NCBI RefSeq assembly: GCF_000332975.1
Contig: NZ_BANR01000021.1
Location: forward strand, 1 to 64,000
Origin: Gordonia aichiensis NBRC 108223
Lineage (GTDB): Bacteria > Actinomycetota > Actinomycetes > Mycobacteriales > Mycobacteriaceae
DNA length: 64,000 nt
Direction of reading: 5' to 3'
The translations under genes were made by a program, and so were the position numbers. Below are positions 35,036-43,782 of this stretch, piece after piece (position 1 is the stretch's first letter; every line of letters begins with the position of its first letter). The notes under the pieces are model-generated. The model ran no database searches. It was not told the origin of the DNA and was given only the letters and a program-made list of their open reading frames with translations.

Positions 35036-36136
35036 CACGCAGGTGAGGATGGAGCCCGCGTTACGCTCCGGCTCGGTCAGGATGTTGTCGCGGTGGTCGA
35101 TCGCACCAGACAACGTCCTGATCTTGCATGTACCGCAGAAACCCTGACGGCATGAATACGGCACCGTCGGAATCTCCTTGCGTAGCGCGGACAGCAGGGT
35201 CTCGTCGGCCCCGACGTCGATCGTCTGTCCGGTCGATCCGATCGTGACCGTGAACGGCCGCCCGTTCTCCACCGGTGGCGGGCTGAATCGCTCGTAGTGC
35301 AACTCGATGTCGGGACGGTCGCGCAGATGGCGTCGCAACGATTCGAGCATAGGGACTGGGCCGCAGCAGTACACCGCGAGCCCCGAGGGCGCCCTCCCGG
35401 TCTCGGGATCCACCGGACCGAGTAGTTCTTCCATCGTCGGCAGCCCGTGCTCGTCGTCGGTGCGGATGGTGATCTTGTCACCGAACTCTGCGACCTCGTC
35501 GCGGAACGGGATCGAGTCCATACTGCGACCGGTGTAGATCATCGACCAGTCGAGTCCGAATCGCTCCGCCGCCGCCAACATCGGCAGGATCGGTGTGATC
35601 CCGATGCCCGCAGCAACGAACCGGAGAGAGCGAGCCTGCGAGCCGTGGCCGGGTAGTGCGATCGGAAACGCATTGCGTGGTCCCTTGATTCGCACGGTAT
35701 CGCCCATGCGCAGAGTGTCATGCACCTCGATCGAACCGCCGCCGCCGTCGGGGATACGCCGCACGGCGATGCGGTAGGTGTGGCGATCTGCGGGATCTCC
35801 GCACAGCGAGTACTCACGCATCCTGCCCGACGGCAGTAGAAGGTCGAGATGCGCACCCGCATGCCACTGATCGAGGAGTTGGTCGTCGAGACCTGCGAAC
35901 GTCAGCGCGACGACGTTCTCGTCCTGCGCGACGACCTCTCGGCCCACGATGCGCAGCGTGGTGACACCATCGCTCTCCGGGGTGGGGTGCAATGGCGAGA
36001 ACGGGCGCCAGAACGGAAGCCAGGTCTTCGACAGCACTGTCCCGAACGTCATCAGCGGATCGTGGCGCCACCGGCCGTACAGATGTGGCGGCGGTGAGGT
36101 CATCTCGGTGGTGTGCGGATGTGCACGCTGATTCAT
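34997..36136 (-). CDS. FAD and 2Fe-2S ferredoxin-type reductase
   Basis: An electron-transfer component of the phenol hydroxylase reductase layout, 379 residues. The FAD part has REYSLCGDPADRHTYRIAVRR; the NAD part has RFVAAGIGITPILPML and VYCCGPVPMLESL. A C-terminal plant-type ferredoxin follows, with CRQGFCGTCKIRTLSG and a last cysteine in ILTCVSRAGG. Such proteins pass electrons from NADH to a diiron oxygenase. The ATG at 36136 lies inside the first copy of a 20-base tandem repeat. The next gene upstream on the strand encodes a probable diiron protein, its likely partner. Confidence 0.9.
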   Translation of the reverse strand: MNQRAHPHTTEMTSPPPHLYGRWRHDPLMTFGTVLSKTWLPFWRPFSPLHPTPESDGVTTLRIVGREVVAQDENVVALTFAGLDDQLLDQWHAGAHLDLLLPSGRMREYSLCGDPADRHTYRIAVRRIPDGGGGSIEVHDTLRMGDTVRIKGPRNAFPIALPGHGSQARSLRFVAAGIGITPILPMLAAAERFGLDWSMIYTGRSMDSIPFRDEVAEFGDKITIRTDDEHGLPTMEELLGPVDPETGRAPSGLAVYCCGPVPMLESLRRHLRDRPDIELHYERFSPPPVENGRPFTVTIGSTGQTIDVGADETLLSALRKEIPTVPYSCRQGFCGTCKIRTLSGAIDHRDNILTEPERNAGSILTCVSRAGGDHLTVDL

Positions 36137-36190
36137 GGTCTGTTCCAGGGATTCATGGTCTGTGCTTGGGTATTCGCGGTCTGCTCGGGG
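36131..36190. repeat. 20 bp tandem repeat at the reductase gene start
   Basis: Units of 20 bases start at 36131, 36151 and 36171 (ATTCATGGTCTGTTCCAGGG and variants), with weaker copies beyond. The first copy contains the reductase start codon; the second contains another minus-strand ATG in a different frame, since 20 is not a multiple of three. The array fills the 116-base spacer to the diiron gene. Confidence 0.85.
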
Positions 36191-36252
36191 ATGGATGGCA
36201 GGTTGCGGGAAACGATGGCCGGTTTCGGGCAGTGTCGTGGGTTCTCGCGGGC

Positions 36253-37179
36253 TCAGGCGGCGTTGCGGGCAGCTGGCGAGGATGCCAGATACGCCACGGC
36301 CTGTGCGGTCGAACCGATTTCGGACGGATGGAAGCCGGGTCGGAAGTAGCTCAGCGTCGCGAACAGCACGCTGCGGATCGTCGGCAGTACGCCTGCCCGC
36401 ACCCCGCGCATGTAGTGGTACTGCCGATAGAAATAGTTGTTGTGCCGAATCGAGGTGTCCTGGCTGGTGATGAATCGGAAACCACGGAACAGCAGGATCA
36501 TGAGCGCCGGTAGCGCGATGAACATCGCGCGGCCGCGTCGAAGATAGCTGTCGCCGAAATAGACCGCGACGTCGTGAGCGACCGCTCGGTGCTCGACCTC
36601 TTCTGCACCGTGCCAGGTGAACAGGTCGGCCATCGTCGGGTGAGCACCCGCCTCGGTCCACTTGTTGTTGAGAGCGAAGTCGCCCAGGATCGCCGTGTAG
36701 TGTTCGACGGCCGCGATCAGCCAGAGACGCTCGATGAGGTGTTTCTGCTTGTCCTCTGCCGAGCCCTTCTCCAACGGGCCGAGTACTTTTCGGAACACCC
36801 ACTCCATCTGGCGGACATATGGCCGTGGATCGATGCCATGGTGATCGAGGAACTCCCAGAGCACGTGGTCATGCGCCTCGGCGTGCATGGCCTCCTGTCC
36901 GATGAAGCCACGCATGGTCGCCGCCAGTTCCTCGTCACGCACGAGCGGAAGCGCTTCGTTGTAGGTCTGCACGAACCACCGCTCGCCCTCGGGGAGAAGC
37001 AGATTGAGCACGCTGATGAAGTCGGATGCGATCGGGTGTTCGGGAATCCAATGCAGCGGAACGTCGCTCCAGTCGAACGCCACGTTGCGCGCATGGAGCT
37101 CGACGTCGCCGGGGTCCGCCCCGTCGTCGTGAACAGAATGTGCTGAGGTGATGTCCACCTTCTCGGCGTGTGCGTGCAC
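36253..37179 (-). CDS. PF10118-type 'metal-dependent hydrolase', probable diiron oxygenase
   Basis: A 308-residue helical protein. Candidate metal ligands follow the four-helix diiron plan: Glu66, Glu96 with His99 (EAMH), Glu159 and Glu194 with His197 (EVEH). Database families call such proteins predicted metal-dependent hydrolases, without experimental basis known to me. The adjacent FAD/2Fe-2S reductase speaks for a monooxygenase or desaturase role instead. A hydrophobic segment near 215-235 could anchor it to the membrane. GTG at 37179 follows AAAGGAGC. Fatty or aromatic substrates are plausible guesses only. Confidence 0.82.
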   Translation of the reverse strand: MHAHAEKVDITSAHSVHDDGADPGDVELHARNVAFDWSDVPLHWIPEHPIASDFISVLNLLLPEGERWFVQTYNEALPLVRDEELAATMRGFIGQEAMHAEAHDHVLWEFLDHHGIDPRPYVRQMEWVFRKVLGPLEKGSAEDKQKHLIERLWLIAAVEHYTAILGDFALNNKWTEAGAHPTMADLFTWHGAEEVEHRAVAHDVAVYFGDSYLRRGRAMFIALPALMILLFRGFRFITSQDTSIRHNNYFYRQYHYMRGVRAGVLPTIRSVLFATLSYFRPGFHPSEIGSTAQAVAYLASSPAARNAA

Positions 37180-37204
37180 GATGCATGCTCCTTTGCGTGG
37201 CAGG

Positions 37205-38239
37205 TCAGCGAATCGAAGCGCGGTCGGATGTGGTCACGGTAGATCTACGGGAAGCGAAGCGTCCCAAGAAATCTCTGATCGTGTCTGCGATGTAACCCGG
37301 GTTGGTTGTCGGGACCCAGTGAGGGGTCGGGGATTCCAGCCGCGTCAGGTCCGGGGCGAAGCGACCGGTATTGCGCAGCAGGTGGGTTCGCACCGCGAAG
37401 TCGCGGGTGTTGACCAGCTCGAGCACGGGCACCTTCGTCGTGCGGGGGTTGGGCGCGGCCACCTTGCGCACCATGTTGGCCCGGTAATACCGCGCCCCCG
37501 AACGCATGTCGCGACGCAGCGACGGTGCTACGACGATCTGCTCGGCTGGGGTGCCGTCCATGAGGTGTAGGAAACGTTTCCACGCGCCGGGCGAGCCGAC
37601 GGTCGCAGAGATCAGCGTCGGGCCCAGTGGCAGGTGGAGGAGCAGGATGTAGGTCGAGAAGATCGACTGCAGCACGGTGTCGAGGACCCGGCGTGGCGTC
37701 GGATGCGAGATGTTCTCGCGGAATAGGACGCCCACGTGGTCCAAGCAGGGCCCGGAGATCGTGGTGAACGATGCGAAGTGCTCCGCAGCGTCGTCGCGCG
37801 ACATGGCCTCCCACGACTGAATCGAACCCCAGTCATGGGCGACGACGTGCACGGGCGCATCCGGGCTCACCGACCTGGCAACCGCGTACAGGTCGTCGGC
37901 GAGGGTTTCGATGCGGTACGCGGACACTCCGCGCGGACTGTCGCTGCTGCCGAGCCCGCGGGTGTCGTATGCGACGACCCGGACGTCGTCGGCGAGTTGT
38001 GCGGCGACCTGTGTCCACACGTGATGGGTGTCGGGCCAGCCGTGCACGAACAGGACCGTCGGACGGTCGTCGAGGCCGGCTGATGCGACGCCGTCGGGAC
38101 CGACAGATGCGACGCCGTCGGGACCGACAGATGCGACGCCGTCGCGACTGACAGATGCAACACGGCCGGGTTCGGCGAACTCGAACACCGCAAGGCGCAC
38201 GCCGTTGACGTCCGTTCGCCGTTCGACCCACTGCTTCAT
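37205..38239 (-). CDS. Alpha/beta hydrolase, epoxide hydrolase-like
   Basis: A 344-residue enzyme with the oxyanion HGWPDTHHVW, the nucleophile elbow VVAHDWGS with Asp in the nucleophile position as in epoxide hydrolases and haloalkane dehalogenases, and a C-terminal catalytic His in TPHWVPTTNPG. Near residues 27-56 it has an inserted array DGVASVGP repeated three to four times, produced by a 24-base tandem repeat. It lies 25 bases from the diiron gene on the same strand, so oxidation by the diiron enzyme followed by hydrolysis is a reasonable pathway. Confidence 0.85.
   Translation of the reverse strand: MKQWVERRTDVNGVRLAVFEFAEPGRVASVSRDGVASVGPDGVASVGPDGVASAGLDDRPTVLFVHGWPDTHHVWTQVAAQLADDVRVVAYDTRGLGSSDSPRGVSAYRIETLADDLYAVARSVSPDAPVHVVAHDWGSIQSWEAMSRDDAAEHFASFTTISGPCLDHVGVLFRENISHPTPRRVLDTVLQSIFSTYILLLHLPLGPTLISATVGSPGAWKRFLHLMDGTPAEQIVVAPSLRRDMRSGARYYRANMVRKVAAPNPRTTKVPVLELVNTRDFAVRTHLLRNTGRFAPDLTRLESPTPHWVPTTNPGYIADTIRDFLGRFASRRSTVTTSDRASIR
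38082..38162 (-). repeat. 24 bp tandem repeat in the hydrolase gene
   Basis: Units at 38082, 38106 and 38130 (GATGCGACGCCGTCGGGACC plus four bases) are nearly identical; a partial fourth copy follows. They encode DGVASVGP-type octapeptides between the first strands of the hydrolase. High identity suggests recent expansion. Confidence 0.93.
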
Positions 38240-38397
38240 ACGTCACCCCTCTGGAACTGTGATCCAGGTTAACGTAACCGAGAGTCACAGCTATGTCCAG
38301 AGATGGTGACAACGTAGAGTGTCACATAAGCACGCGGAGGAGACCGCCGGAACCGTCGAAACTGTCGGAAATCGCGCCGACGGCTCCGGCCATCGGG

Positions 38398-39651
38398 CTA
38401 CTGGCGGTAGGACGACAGGAAGTTGCCGATCCGTTCGACCGCATCCTCGAGATCGCGTGACCAGGGGAGTGTGACGATACGGAAGTGGTGCTGATCCTCG
38501 AGGTTGAACCCGCTGCCCTGAACGACCAGGATCTTCTCCTGGAGTAGCAGGTCCTGGACGAACAGCTCGTCGTTGTGGATCTCGTGGACCTCGGGGTCGA
38601 GACGGGGGAACGCATACAGCGCGCCCTTGGGCTTGACGCAGCTGACGCCTGGGATCTCGTTCAGCTTCTCCCAGGTCACGTTGCGCTGCTCGTACAAACG
38701 TCCACCGGGAGCGACGAGGGCGTCGATGCTCTGGTAGCCGCCGAGCGCGACCTGGATCGCGTGTTGGCCGGGAACGTTGGCGCACAGGCGCGTCGACGCG
38801 AGAATGCCGAGCCCCTCGATGAAGCCCTTGGCGTGATCCTTCGGGCCGGTCAGCACCACCCAGCCCGCCCGGTAACCGCAGACGCGATAGGCCTTCGAGA
38901 GCCCGTTGAACGTCAGACACAGCAGGTCAGGGGCCAGCGATGCGATGTTGACGTGCTCGGCGTCGTCGTAAAGGATCTTGTCGTAGATCTCGTCGGCCAG
39001 GATGAGTAGCGAGTGGCGTCGAGCGACGTCGACGAGCTGCTCGAGCACCTCACGCGAGTAGACCGCGCCGGTGGGGTTGTTGGGGTTGATCACGACGATC
39101 GCCTTGGTGCGGTCGGTGATCTTGGCTTCGATGTCGGCGATGTCGGGGTTCCACTCGTTGTCCTCATCGCAGCGGTAGTGCACCGCGGTACCGCCGGACA
39201 GGGCCGTCATGGCTGTCCAGAGCGGGTAGTCGGGGGCTGGGATGAGTACTTCGTCGCCGTTGTTGAGCAACGCCTGCATCGTCATGGTGATGAGCTCGGA
39301 GACGCCGTTGCCGAGGATGACGTCGTCGACGTCGAAGTACGGGAAGTCGGGGAGCAGCTCATATCGGGTGACCACCGCCCGCCGGGCCGAGAGCACGCCC
39401 GACGACTCCGAGTATCCCTGCGAGTACGGCAGGGCGTGGATCATGTCGCGCATGATCACGTCGGGTGCCTCGAAGCCGAACAACGCCGGGTTGCCGATGT
39501 TGAGCTTCATGATCCGATGACCCTCGGCCTCGAGTCGTGCCGCATGCGCGTGCACCGGCCCACGGATCTCGTAGCAGACGTCTTGCAGCTTCTGGGACTG
39601 CTCCAACGGCTTGAGGTTCTGGTTCAGGTGCGATACATACGGCCTACTCAC
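38398..39651 (-). CDS. Aminotransferase, AspC/AlaA type
   Basis: A class I PLP-dependent aminotransferase of 417 residues. LNIGNPALFGFEAP binds the cofactor phosphate region, INPNNPTGAVYS and LADEIYDK are the PLP-contacting motifs, and FNGLSKAYRVCGYRAGW holds the Schiff-base lysine. It matches mycobacterial AspC (Rv0337c) in length and in lying next to the EtfD-type reductase, as in M. tuberculosis. Alanine or aspartate amination is likely. GTG at 39651 is chosen because VSRPYVSHLNQNLKPLEQSQK aligns with the family start. Confidence 0.9.
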   Translation of the reverse strand: MSRPYVSHLNQNLKPLEQSQKLQDVCYEIRGPVHAHAARLEAEGHRIMKLNIGNPALFGFEAPDVIMRDMIHALPYSQGYSESSGVLSARRAVVTRYELLPDFPYFDVDDVILGNGVSELITMTMQALLNNGDEVLIPAPDYPLWTAMTALSGGTAVHYRCDEDNEWNPDIADIEAKITDRTKAIVVINPNNPTGAVYSREVLEQLVDVARRHSLLILADEIYDKILYDDAEHVNIASLAPDLLCLTFNGLSKAYRVCGYRAGWVVLTGPKDHAKGFIEGLGILASTRLCANVPGQHAIQVALGGYQSIDALVAPGGRLYEQRNVTWEKLNEIPGVSCVKPKGALYAFPRLDPEVHEIHNDELFVQDLLLQEKILVVQGSGFNLEDQHHFRIVTLPWSRDLEDAVERIGNFLSSYRQ

Positions 39652-39726
39652 GGGTTCAATTGTCTCAGCCGCAGGCAACCGGGTTTTTTCGGGCCGTCGA
39701 GTAGCGCGCACGGTCGACGGTCGGAA

Positions 39727-39803
39727 GCGCCCATTCGACGGCCCGGACTGCACAGTGGATCGTCAGGAGCGCCCACTCGACGCATGAGAACGCCCACTCG
39801 ACG
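39727..39803. repeat. 21 bp-spaced repeat between aminotransferase and EtfD genes
   Basis: GCGCCCATTCGACG (39727), GCGCCCACTCGACG (39769) and ACGCCCACTCGACG (39790) lie at multiples of 21 bases, with a decayed copy in between. They fill the 218-base spacer after the EtfD stop. The last copy doubles as the left arm of a terminator hairpin. Confidence 0.75.
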
Positions 39804-39824
39804 CAAGCTGCATCGAGTGGGCGT
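39790..39824 (-). terminator. Terminator after the EtfD-type gene
   Basis: ACGCCCACTCGA (39790-39801) pairs perfectly with TCGAGTGGGCGT (39813-39824) over an 11-base loop. On the minus strand it lies 46 bases beyond the EtfD stop and is followed by TTCTCATG. It separates this gene from the downstream aminotransferase. Confidence 0.7.
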
Positions 39825-39869
39825 CTCTTGCTGTCGACTGTGCGCTTGTATACGTCGACTGTGCGCTGA

Positions 39870-42800
39870 TCAGCGCTGGCCGGGGCGCTTCTTCCCCGCG
39901 GCGATACCGAAGCCCTTGGCCTTCGACGCGCCCGTCTCGGCGATCGTGCGGCCGTCGGAATCCGAACCGCCGTTCGACGCCGCGCTGTTCGACGCCTCTG
40001 CAACGCTGTCGTCGGCGGTTTCGCTCGACACGCCCGACGCCGCTTCCGACTCCGTCGAATCGCTCGTCGCAGGGTTCTGCGGCTCGGCCTCAGACTCCGC
40101 GGCGGGCTCTGCTGCCTCAGCCTCGGGTGCCTCACTCGAGGCCTCCGGACCAGTGGCCTGTGGAGCAGCCTTCGGCGCCGACGCACCGCCCGGACGCTTC
40201 TTGCCCGCGGCCATGCCGAATCCCTTGGCCTTGGCAGGCTTCGCCTCCGTTGTTGCGGCAGGCTTCGCCTCCGTTGTTGCGGCAGGCTTCGCCTCGGTGG
40301 TCGTGGCAGCTGCTGCCCCCGTTGCCGATTCGGTGTCGGCGGTGGGCGCGGCGTCGGGTGCCGATTCGGTCTCTGCCACCTTGTTCTCGGCGGCAGCGGT
40401 CACTCCCGCACCGGCTGCAGCAGCGTTCGTGCTCGCGCCGGGCTTCTTCATCCCCGGCCGCTTGCCCGCGGCCATACCGAAGCCCTTGGCCTTGGCCGGT
40501 TTCGGCTCATCGGCTGTGGAGGTCGCCGCGTTCTCGACGGCTGCCGACGACTCGGCCTGTGCGGGAGCCGGTTCGGCCGACGGGGCCGCTGCCTTGGCAC
40601 CCGGCTTCTTGATACCGCCCTTCATGCCGAATCCCTTTGCGGCGGGCTTCTTCTCGGCTGGTGCTTCTTCGGCCGCTGCGCTGCTCGACGTCGCAGGCGC
40701 CTTCGCGGCGCCTCCGGGCTTCTTCCCGCCCTTCATGCCGAGACCGACCTTGGGCTTCGGCTTTGCCTCCGTCGCAGCTCCGGCCGCGGCAGCCGCAGGG
40801 GCAGCTGCAGCGACCTTTTCCGGCTCCGGCTCGGGCTCGGGCGCAGGCTTGCGATTCGGCCCCAGGAACCGTCCACCACGCGTGACCTCCGGCAGGCCCC
40901 GCTTGACCGAGTCGAGCAGCATCTGCGAGACGTCGACGACCTCGATCTTGCCCTCGTTCTCGGTGCCGGACGTCCGCGCGGTGACGCCGTCGGTCAGCAT
41001 CACGCGGCAGAACGGGCAGCCGGTCGCGATCTTCTGCGGTGCCTCGCCGTTCGCAGCGTTTCCCGGGGCCAGCGTGTCCAGCGCCTCGTCGACCCGGTCG
41101 ATGTTGATGCGCTTGCCGATCTGCTCTTCCATCCACATGCGAGCACCACCCGCGCCGCAGCACATGGATCGCTCGCCGTGTCGCGGCATCTCGCGCAGCG
41201 TCGACCCCGACGCCTCCATCAGCTCACGCGGAGCGTCGTAGACCTTGTTGTGGCGACCCAGGTAGCAGGGGTCGTGGTAGGTCACGCCCTCACCCATGGG
41301 TGCGACGGGCACGAGGCGCTTCTCACGCACCAGACGGTTGAGGAGCTGCGTGTGATGCACCACCTCGTACTTGGCGCCGAGCTGCGGGTACTCGTTCGAC
41401 AGCGTGTTGAAGCAGTGCGCACAGGTCACGACGACCTTCTTGCGCTGCTCGGGTGCCGTCTCGAAGACACCGTTGATGGTCTCGATGTTCTGCTGCGCCA
41501 GCATCTGGAACAGGAACTCGTTTCCTGCGCGTCGTGCGGAGTCACCGGTGCAGGTTTCGCCCTCCCCGAGGACCATGAAGTTCACGGCCGCGATGTCGAG
41601 GAGCTCGGCGACGGCCTTGGTGGTCTTCTTCGCACGGTCTTCGTATGCGCCTGCGCAACCGACCCAGAACAGGTACTCGAAGCCTTCGAAGGACTCGACG
41701 TCGGAGCCGAACACCGGGATCTCGATGTCCATCTCGTCGATCCAGTTGGTGCGCGCCGACGAGTTCTGACCCCACGGGTTGCCCTTGTTCTCGAGGTTCT
41801 TGAACATGCCCGCGAGTTCGGTCGGGAAGTCGGACTCGATGAGCACCTGATAGCGGCGCATGTCGATGATGTGGTCGACGTGTTCGATGTCGACGGGGCA
41901 CTGCTCGACACAGGCACCGCACGTGGTGCAGCTCCAGAGCGTCTCGGTGTCGATGACGGCGCCGAGCTGCTCGGGGTCGAACGCGCCGATGTGATTCGGC
42001 CCGCTCGCTTCGCTCCCGGCGCCGCCTTCTTCGACGATGCCCTCGCCGCCGCCCATGAGTCCCTTGGACTCGCCGACCAGCTTCCGAGACGCCTCTGCAC
42101 GTGCCGACTCGGGGATCTTGGCCAGCTTGGCCTCGTCGACGTTGCCGTCGGCGTCGACCAGCCCGACCTCGTCGCCGCCCATGTCTTTGCGTCCACCGGC
42201 GATCAGGTAAGGCGCCTTGGCCTGTGCGTGATCGCGCAGTGACATGATCAGCAGCTTGGGGCTCAGCGGTTTACCGGTGTTCCACGCGGGGCACTGGCTC
42301 TGGCAGCGACCACACTCGGTACATGTCGTGAAGTCGAGCCAGCCCTTCCACGAGAAGTCCTCGACCTTGCCCGCACCGAAGGCGTCGACATCGGGGTCGG
42401 CGGTCTCCATGTCGAGGACCTTGCCCTGGCTCATCATCGGCTTGGCCGCACCGAGTGCGACGCCGCCGTCCTGCTCACGCTTGAGATAAATGTTGAAGAA
42501 CGCCGCGAACCGGTGCCATGCAACACCCCAGTCGATGTTTGCTCCGACGACTGCAAGCCAGATCATGCCGCTCATGAGCTTGATCACCGCGGCCCCGGTG
42601 ACCCAGTAGACCGACGATCCCTCGAAAAGCTGCGCGAAGTAGTGGGTGAAGAACGACGTCCAGATGGGTGGATCCTCGATGCCCGACGAGATCTTGAACG
42701 TCTTCACGAAGACCATGCCCAGGCCCTCGATGAGAACCACCAGCTCGACGAAATACGCGGCGCCGAAGCGCGAACCCGCGAAGCGCGACAGCCGGGTAGG

Positions 42801-43223
42801 CACACGAGGGTGGTTGAGCTGCCTGATGATCATCAGTGCGAGGATGCCGATCACGGTGCCGAGGCCGAGTACCTCGTCGGCAAAGATATAGATGTTCCAC
42901 GCGCCGATCACCGGCCAGTGGAATTCAGGGTCGAAGATTTGGCCGTACGCCTCGAACCAGAAGATCGCTCCGATGAGGAATCCGAACATGACGAGCCAGT
43001 GCGCCCAGCCGACGGTTCGGAACTTCACCATGCGGGTGTGTCCGACAAACTCTTTGAGCATGGTCCACAGGCGCGGGCCGACCGGCCAGTACCGGGTGCT
43101 GTCGACCTTCTGTCCCTGGGCGATCGCCCGGACCATGGTCCACACGCCGCGCAGGAAACTGGCCCAGCAGAACAAGCTGATGACCGCGGCAATTGTGCCG
43201 ATGGTGATCGTCGTGGCATTCAC
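39870..43223 (-). CDS. etfD: EtfD-type membrane iron-sulfur reductase with repetitive tail
   Basis: Ortholog candidate of M. tuberculosis Rv0338c (EtfD), which passes electrons from electron-transfer flavoprotein to menaquinone during fatty acid oxidation. N-terminal membrane helices resemble nitrate reductase gamma. Two 4Fe-4S motifs follow, CTECGRCQSQCP and CTTCGACVEQCP. Two CCG domains are seen, with CCGAGGARMWMEE and YHDPCYLGRHNKVYDAPREL. The product is 1117 residues, against about 880 for Rv0338c; the last 330 or so are disordered Ala/Glu/Lys/Pro sequence carrying five copies of a GFGMAAGKKRPG-type motif. Neighbouring aminotransferase and strand order match M. tuberculosis. Confidence 0.92.
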   Translation of the reverse strand: MNATTITIGTIAAVISLFCWASFLRGVWTMVRAIAQGQKVDSTRYWPVGPRLWTMLKEFVGHTRMVKFRTVGWAHWLVMFGFLIGAIFWFEAYGQIFDPEFHWPVIGAWNIYIFADEVLGLGTVIGILALMIIRQLNHPRVPTRLSRFAGSRFGAAYFVELVVLIEGLGMVFVKTFKISSGIEDPPIWTSFFTHYFAQLFEGSSVYWVTGAAVIKLMSGMIWLAVVGANIDWGVAWHRFAAFFNIYLKREQDGGVALGAAKPMMSQGKVLDMETADPDVDAFGAGKVEDFSWKGWLDFTTCTECGRCQSQCPAWNTGKPLSPKLLIMSLRDHAQAKAPYLIAGGRKDMGGDEVGLVDADGNVDEAKLAKIPESARAEASRKLVGESKGLMGGGEGIVEEGGAGSEASGPNHIGAFDPEQLGAVIDTETLWSCTTCGACVEQCPVDIEHVDHIIDMRRYQVLIESDFPTELAGMFKNLENKGNPWGQNSSARTNWIDEMDIEIPVFGSDVESFEGFEYLFWVGCAGAYEDRAKKTTKAVAELLDIAAVNFMVLGEGETCTGDSARRAGNEFLFQMLAQQNIETINGVFETAPEQRKKVVVTCAHCFNTLSNEYPQLGAKYEVVHHTQLLNRLVREKRLVPVAPMGEGVTYHDPCYLGRHNKVYDAPRELMEASGSTLREMPRHGERSMCCGAGGARMWMEEQIGKRINIDRVDEALDTLAPGNAANGEAPQKIATGCPFCRVMLTDGVTARTSGTENEGKIEVVDVSQMLLDSVKRGLPEVTRGGRFLGPNRKPAPEPEPEPEKVAAAAPAAAAAGAATEAKPKPKVGLGMKGGKKPGGAAKAPATSSSAAAEEAPAEKKPAAKGFGMKGGIKKPGAKAAAPSAEPAPAQAESSAAVENAATSTADEPKPAKAKGFGMAAGKRPGMKKPGASTNAAAAGAGVTAAAENKVAETESAPDAAPTADTESATGAAAATTTEAKPAATTEAKPAATTEAKPAKAKGFGMAAGKKRPGGASAPKAAPQATGPEASSEAPEAEAAEPAAESEAEPQNPATSDSTESEAASGVSSETADDSVAEASNSAASNGGSDSDGRTIAETGASKAKGFGIAAGKKRPGQR
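40233..40304 (-). repeat. 24 bp tandem repeat in the EtfD tail
   Basis: GGCAGGCTTCGCCTCCGTTG plus TTGC is repeated at 40233 and 40257 without change and at 40281 with a drifted end. It encodes TTEAKPAA repeats between two of the longer GFGMAAGKKRPG motifs. The frame is kept. Confidence 0.92.
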
Positions 43224-43782
43224 GGCGTCCCGGCCCCTCTCATGTTGATCATCGACCTAGTCGCGCAGGGCTGACGTGCGCGGGGTCGGACGTCTACTTC
43301 AGGTAACCGTAATTCGTCACGGCTCCCCAGCGCTGCCAAGGTTGCCCTAACTCACTCGTGGCAGCAGGCGTTGCGATATGGCGATAATACTCGTGAGTAA
43401 CTTACTATCCAGTCAGAAAAGCTGATCGTGATGTCCGCCTCATGCTGGGATGACTGCGGGGTCGCGATACCGGGGATGCATATTTGCACTTGTGAATATG
43501 TCGTGCGTCACACAAGTGTCGATAAGTGATTCAACAATCCTGGTTATAGTTCGTTGACCATACTTTTGTCCCCTTTCTGGGGGCGAGGAATCGGCTGAGC
43601 GACCATGGATTTCTGGTTCTTGGAGGCGCAAAATTCGTGGTGACTATTCGACGCTGTCCTTCCTACGTACGACACGGGGAGGGTCGTGTTGCGCCGAACT
43701 GCTTCTGGCCCCACAATTGGTTCTGAACTGCGACGATGCGGTCAGTTAGCTGATTGGGATTCCAAGTATCTGGGGGCTGAGC
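43224..43782. other. AT-richer intergenic region before the glycosyltransferase gene
   Basis: About 560 bases without a supportable gene. From about 43370 the composition falls well below the genome norm, with runs such as GATATGGCGATAATACTCG and GTTATAGTTCGTTGACC. A small hairpin TCCCC-TTTCT-GGGGG lies near 43571-43586. The region must hold the promoters of the EtfD gene (minus) and the glycosyltransferase gene (plus), but I cannot place hexamers with confidence. Base composition suggests acquired or regulatory DNA. Confidence 0.55.

Noticed and set aside
38267-38279. GGTTA-ACG-TAACC upstream of the alpha/beta hydrolase as a regulator site
   Set aside because: Only five-base arms, which chance easily produces, and no matching regulator gene nearby.
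39013-41241. Plus-strand frame of 742 codons opposite the aminotransferase and EtfD genes
   Set aside because: Its repetitive alanine/proline-rich translation mirrors the repeated EtfD tail on the other strand; no start signal or known domain.
43440-43631. 63-codon minus-strand frame in the gap before the GT2 gene
   Set aside because: No ribosome binding site, no similarity to a known small protein and typical chance length.
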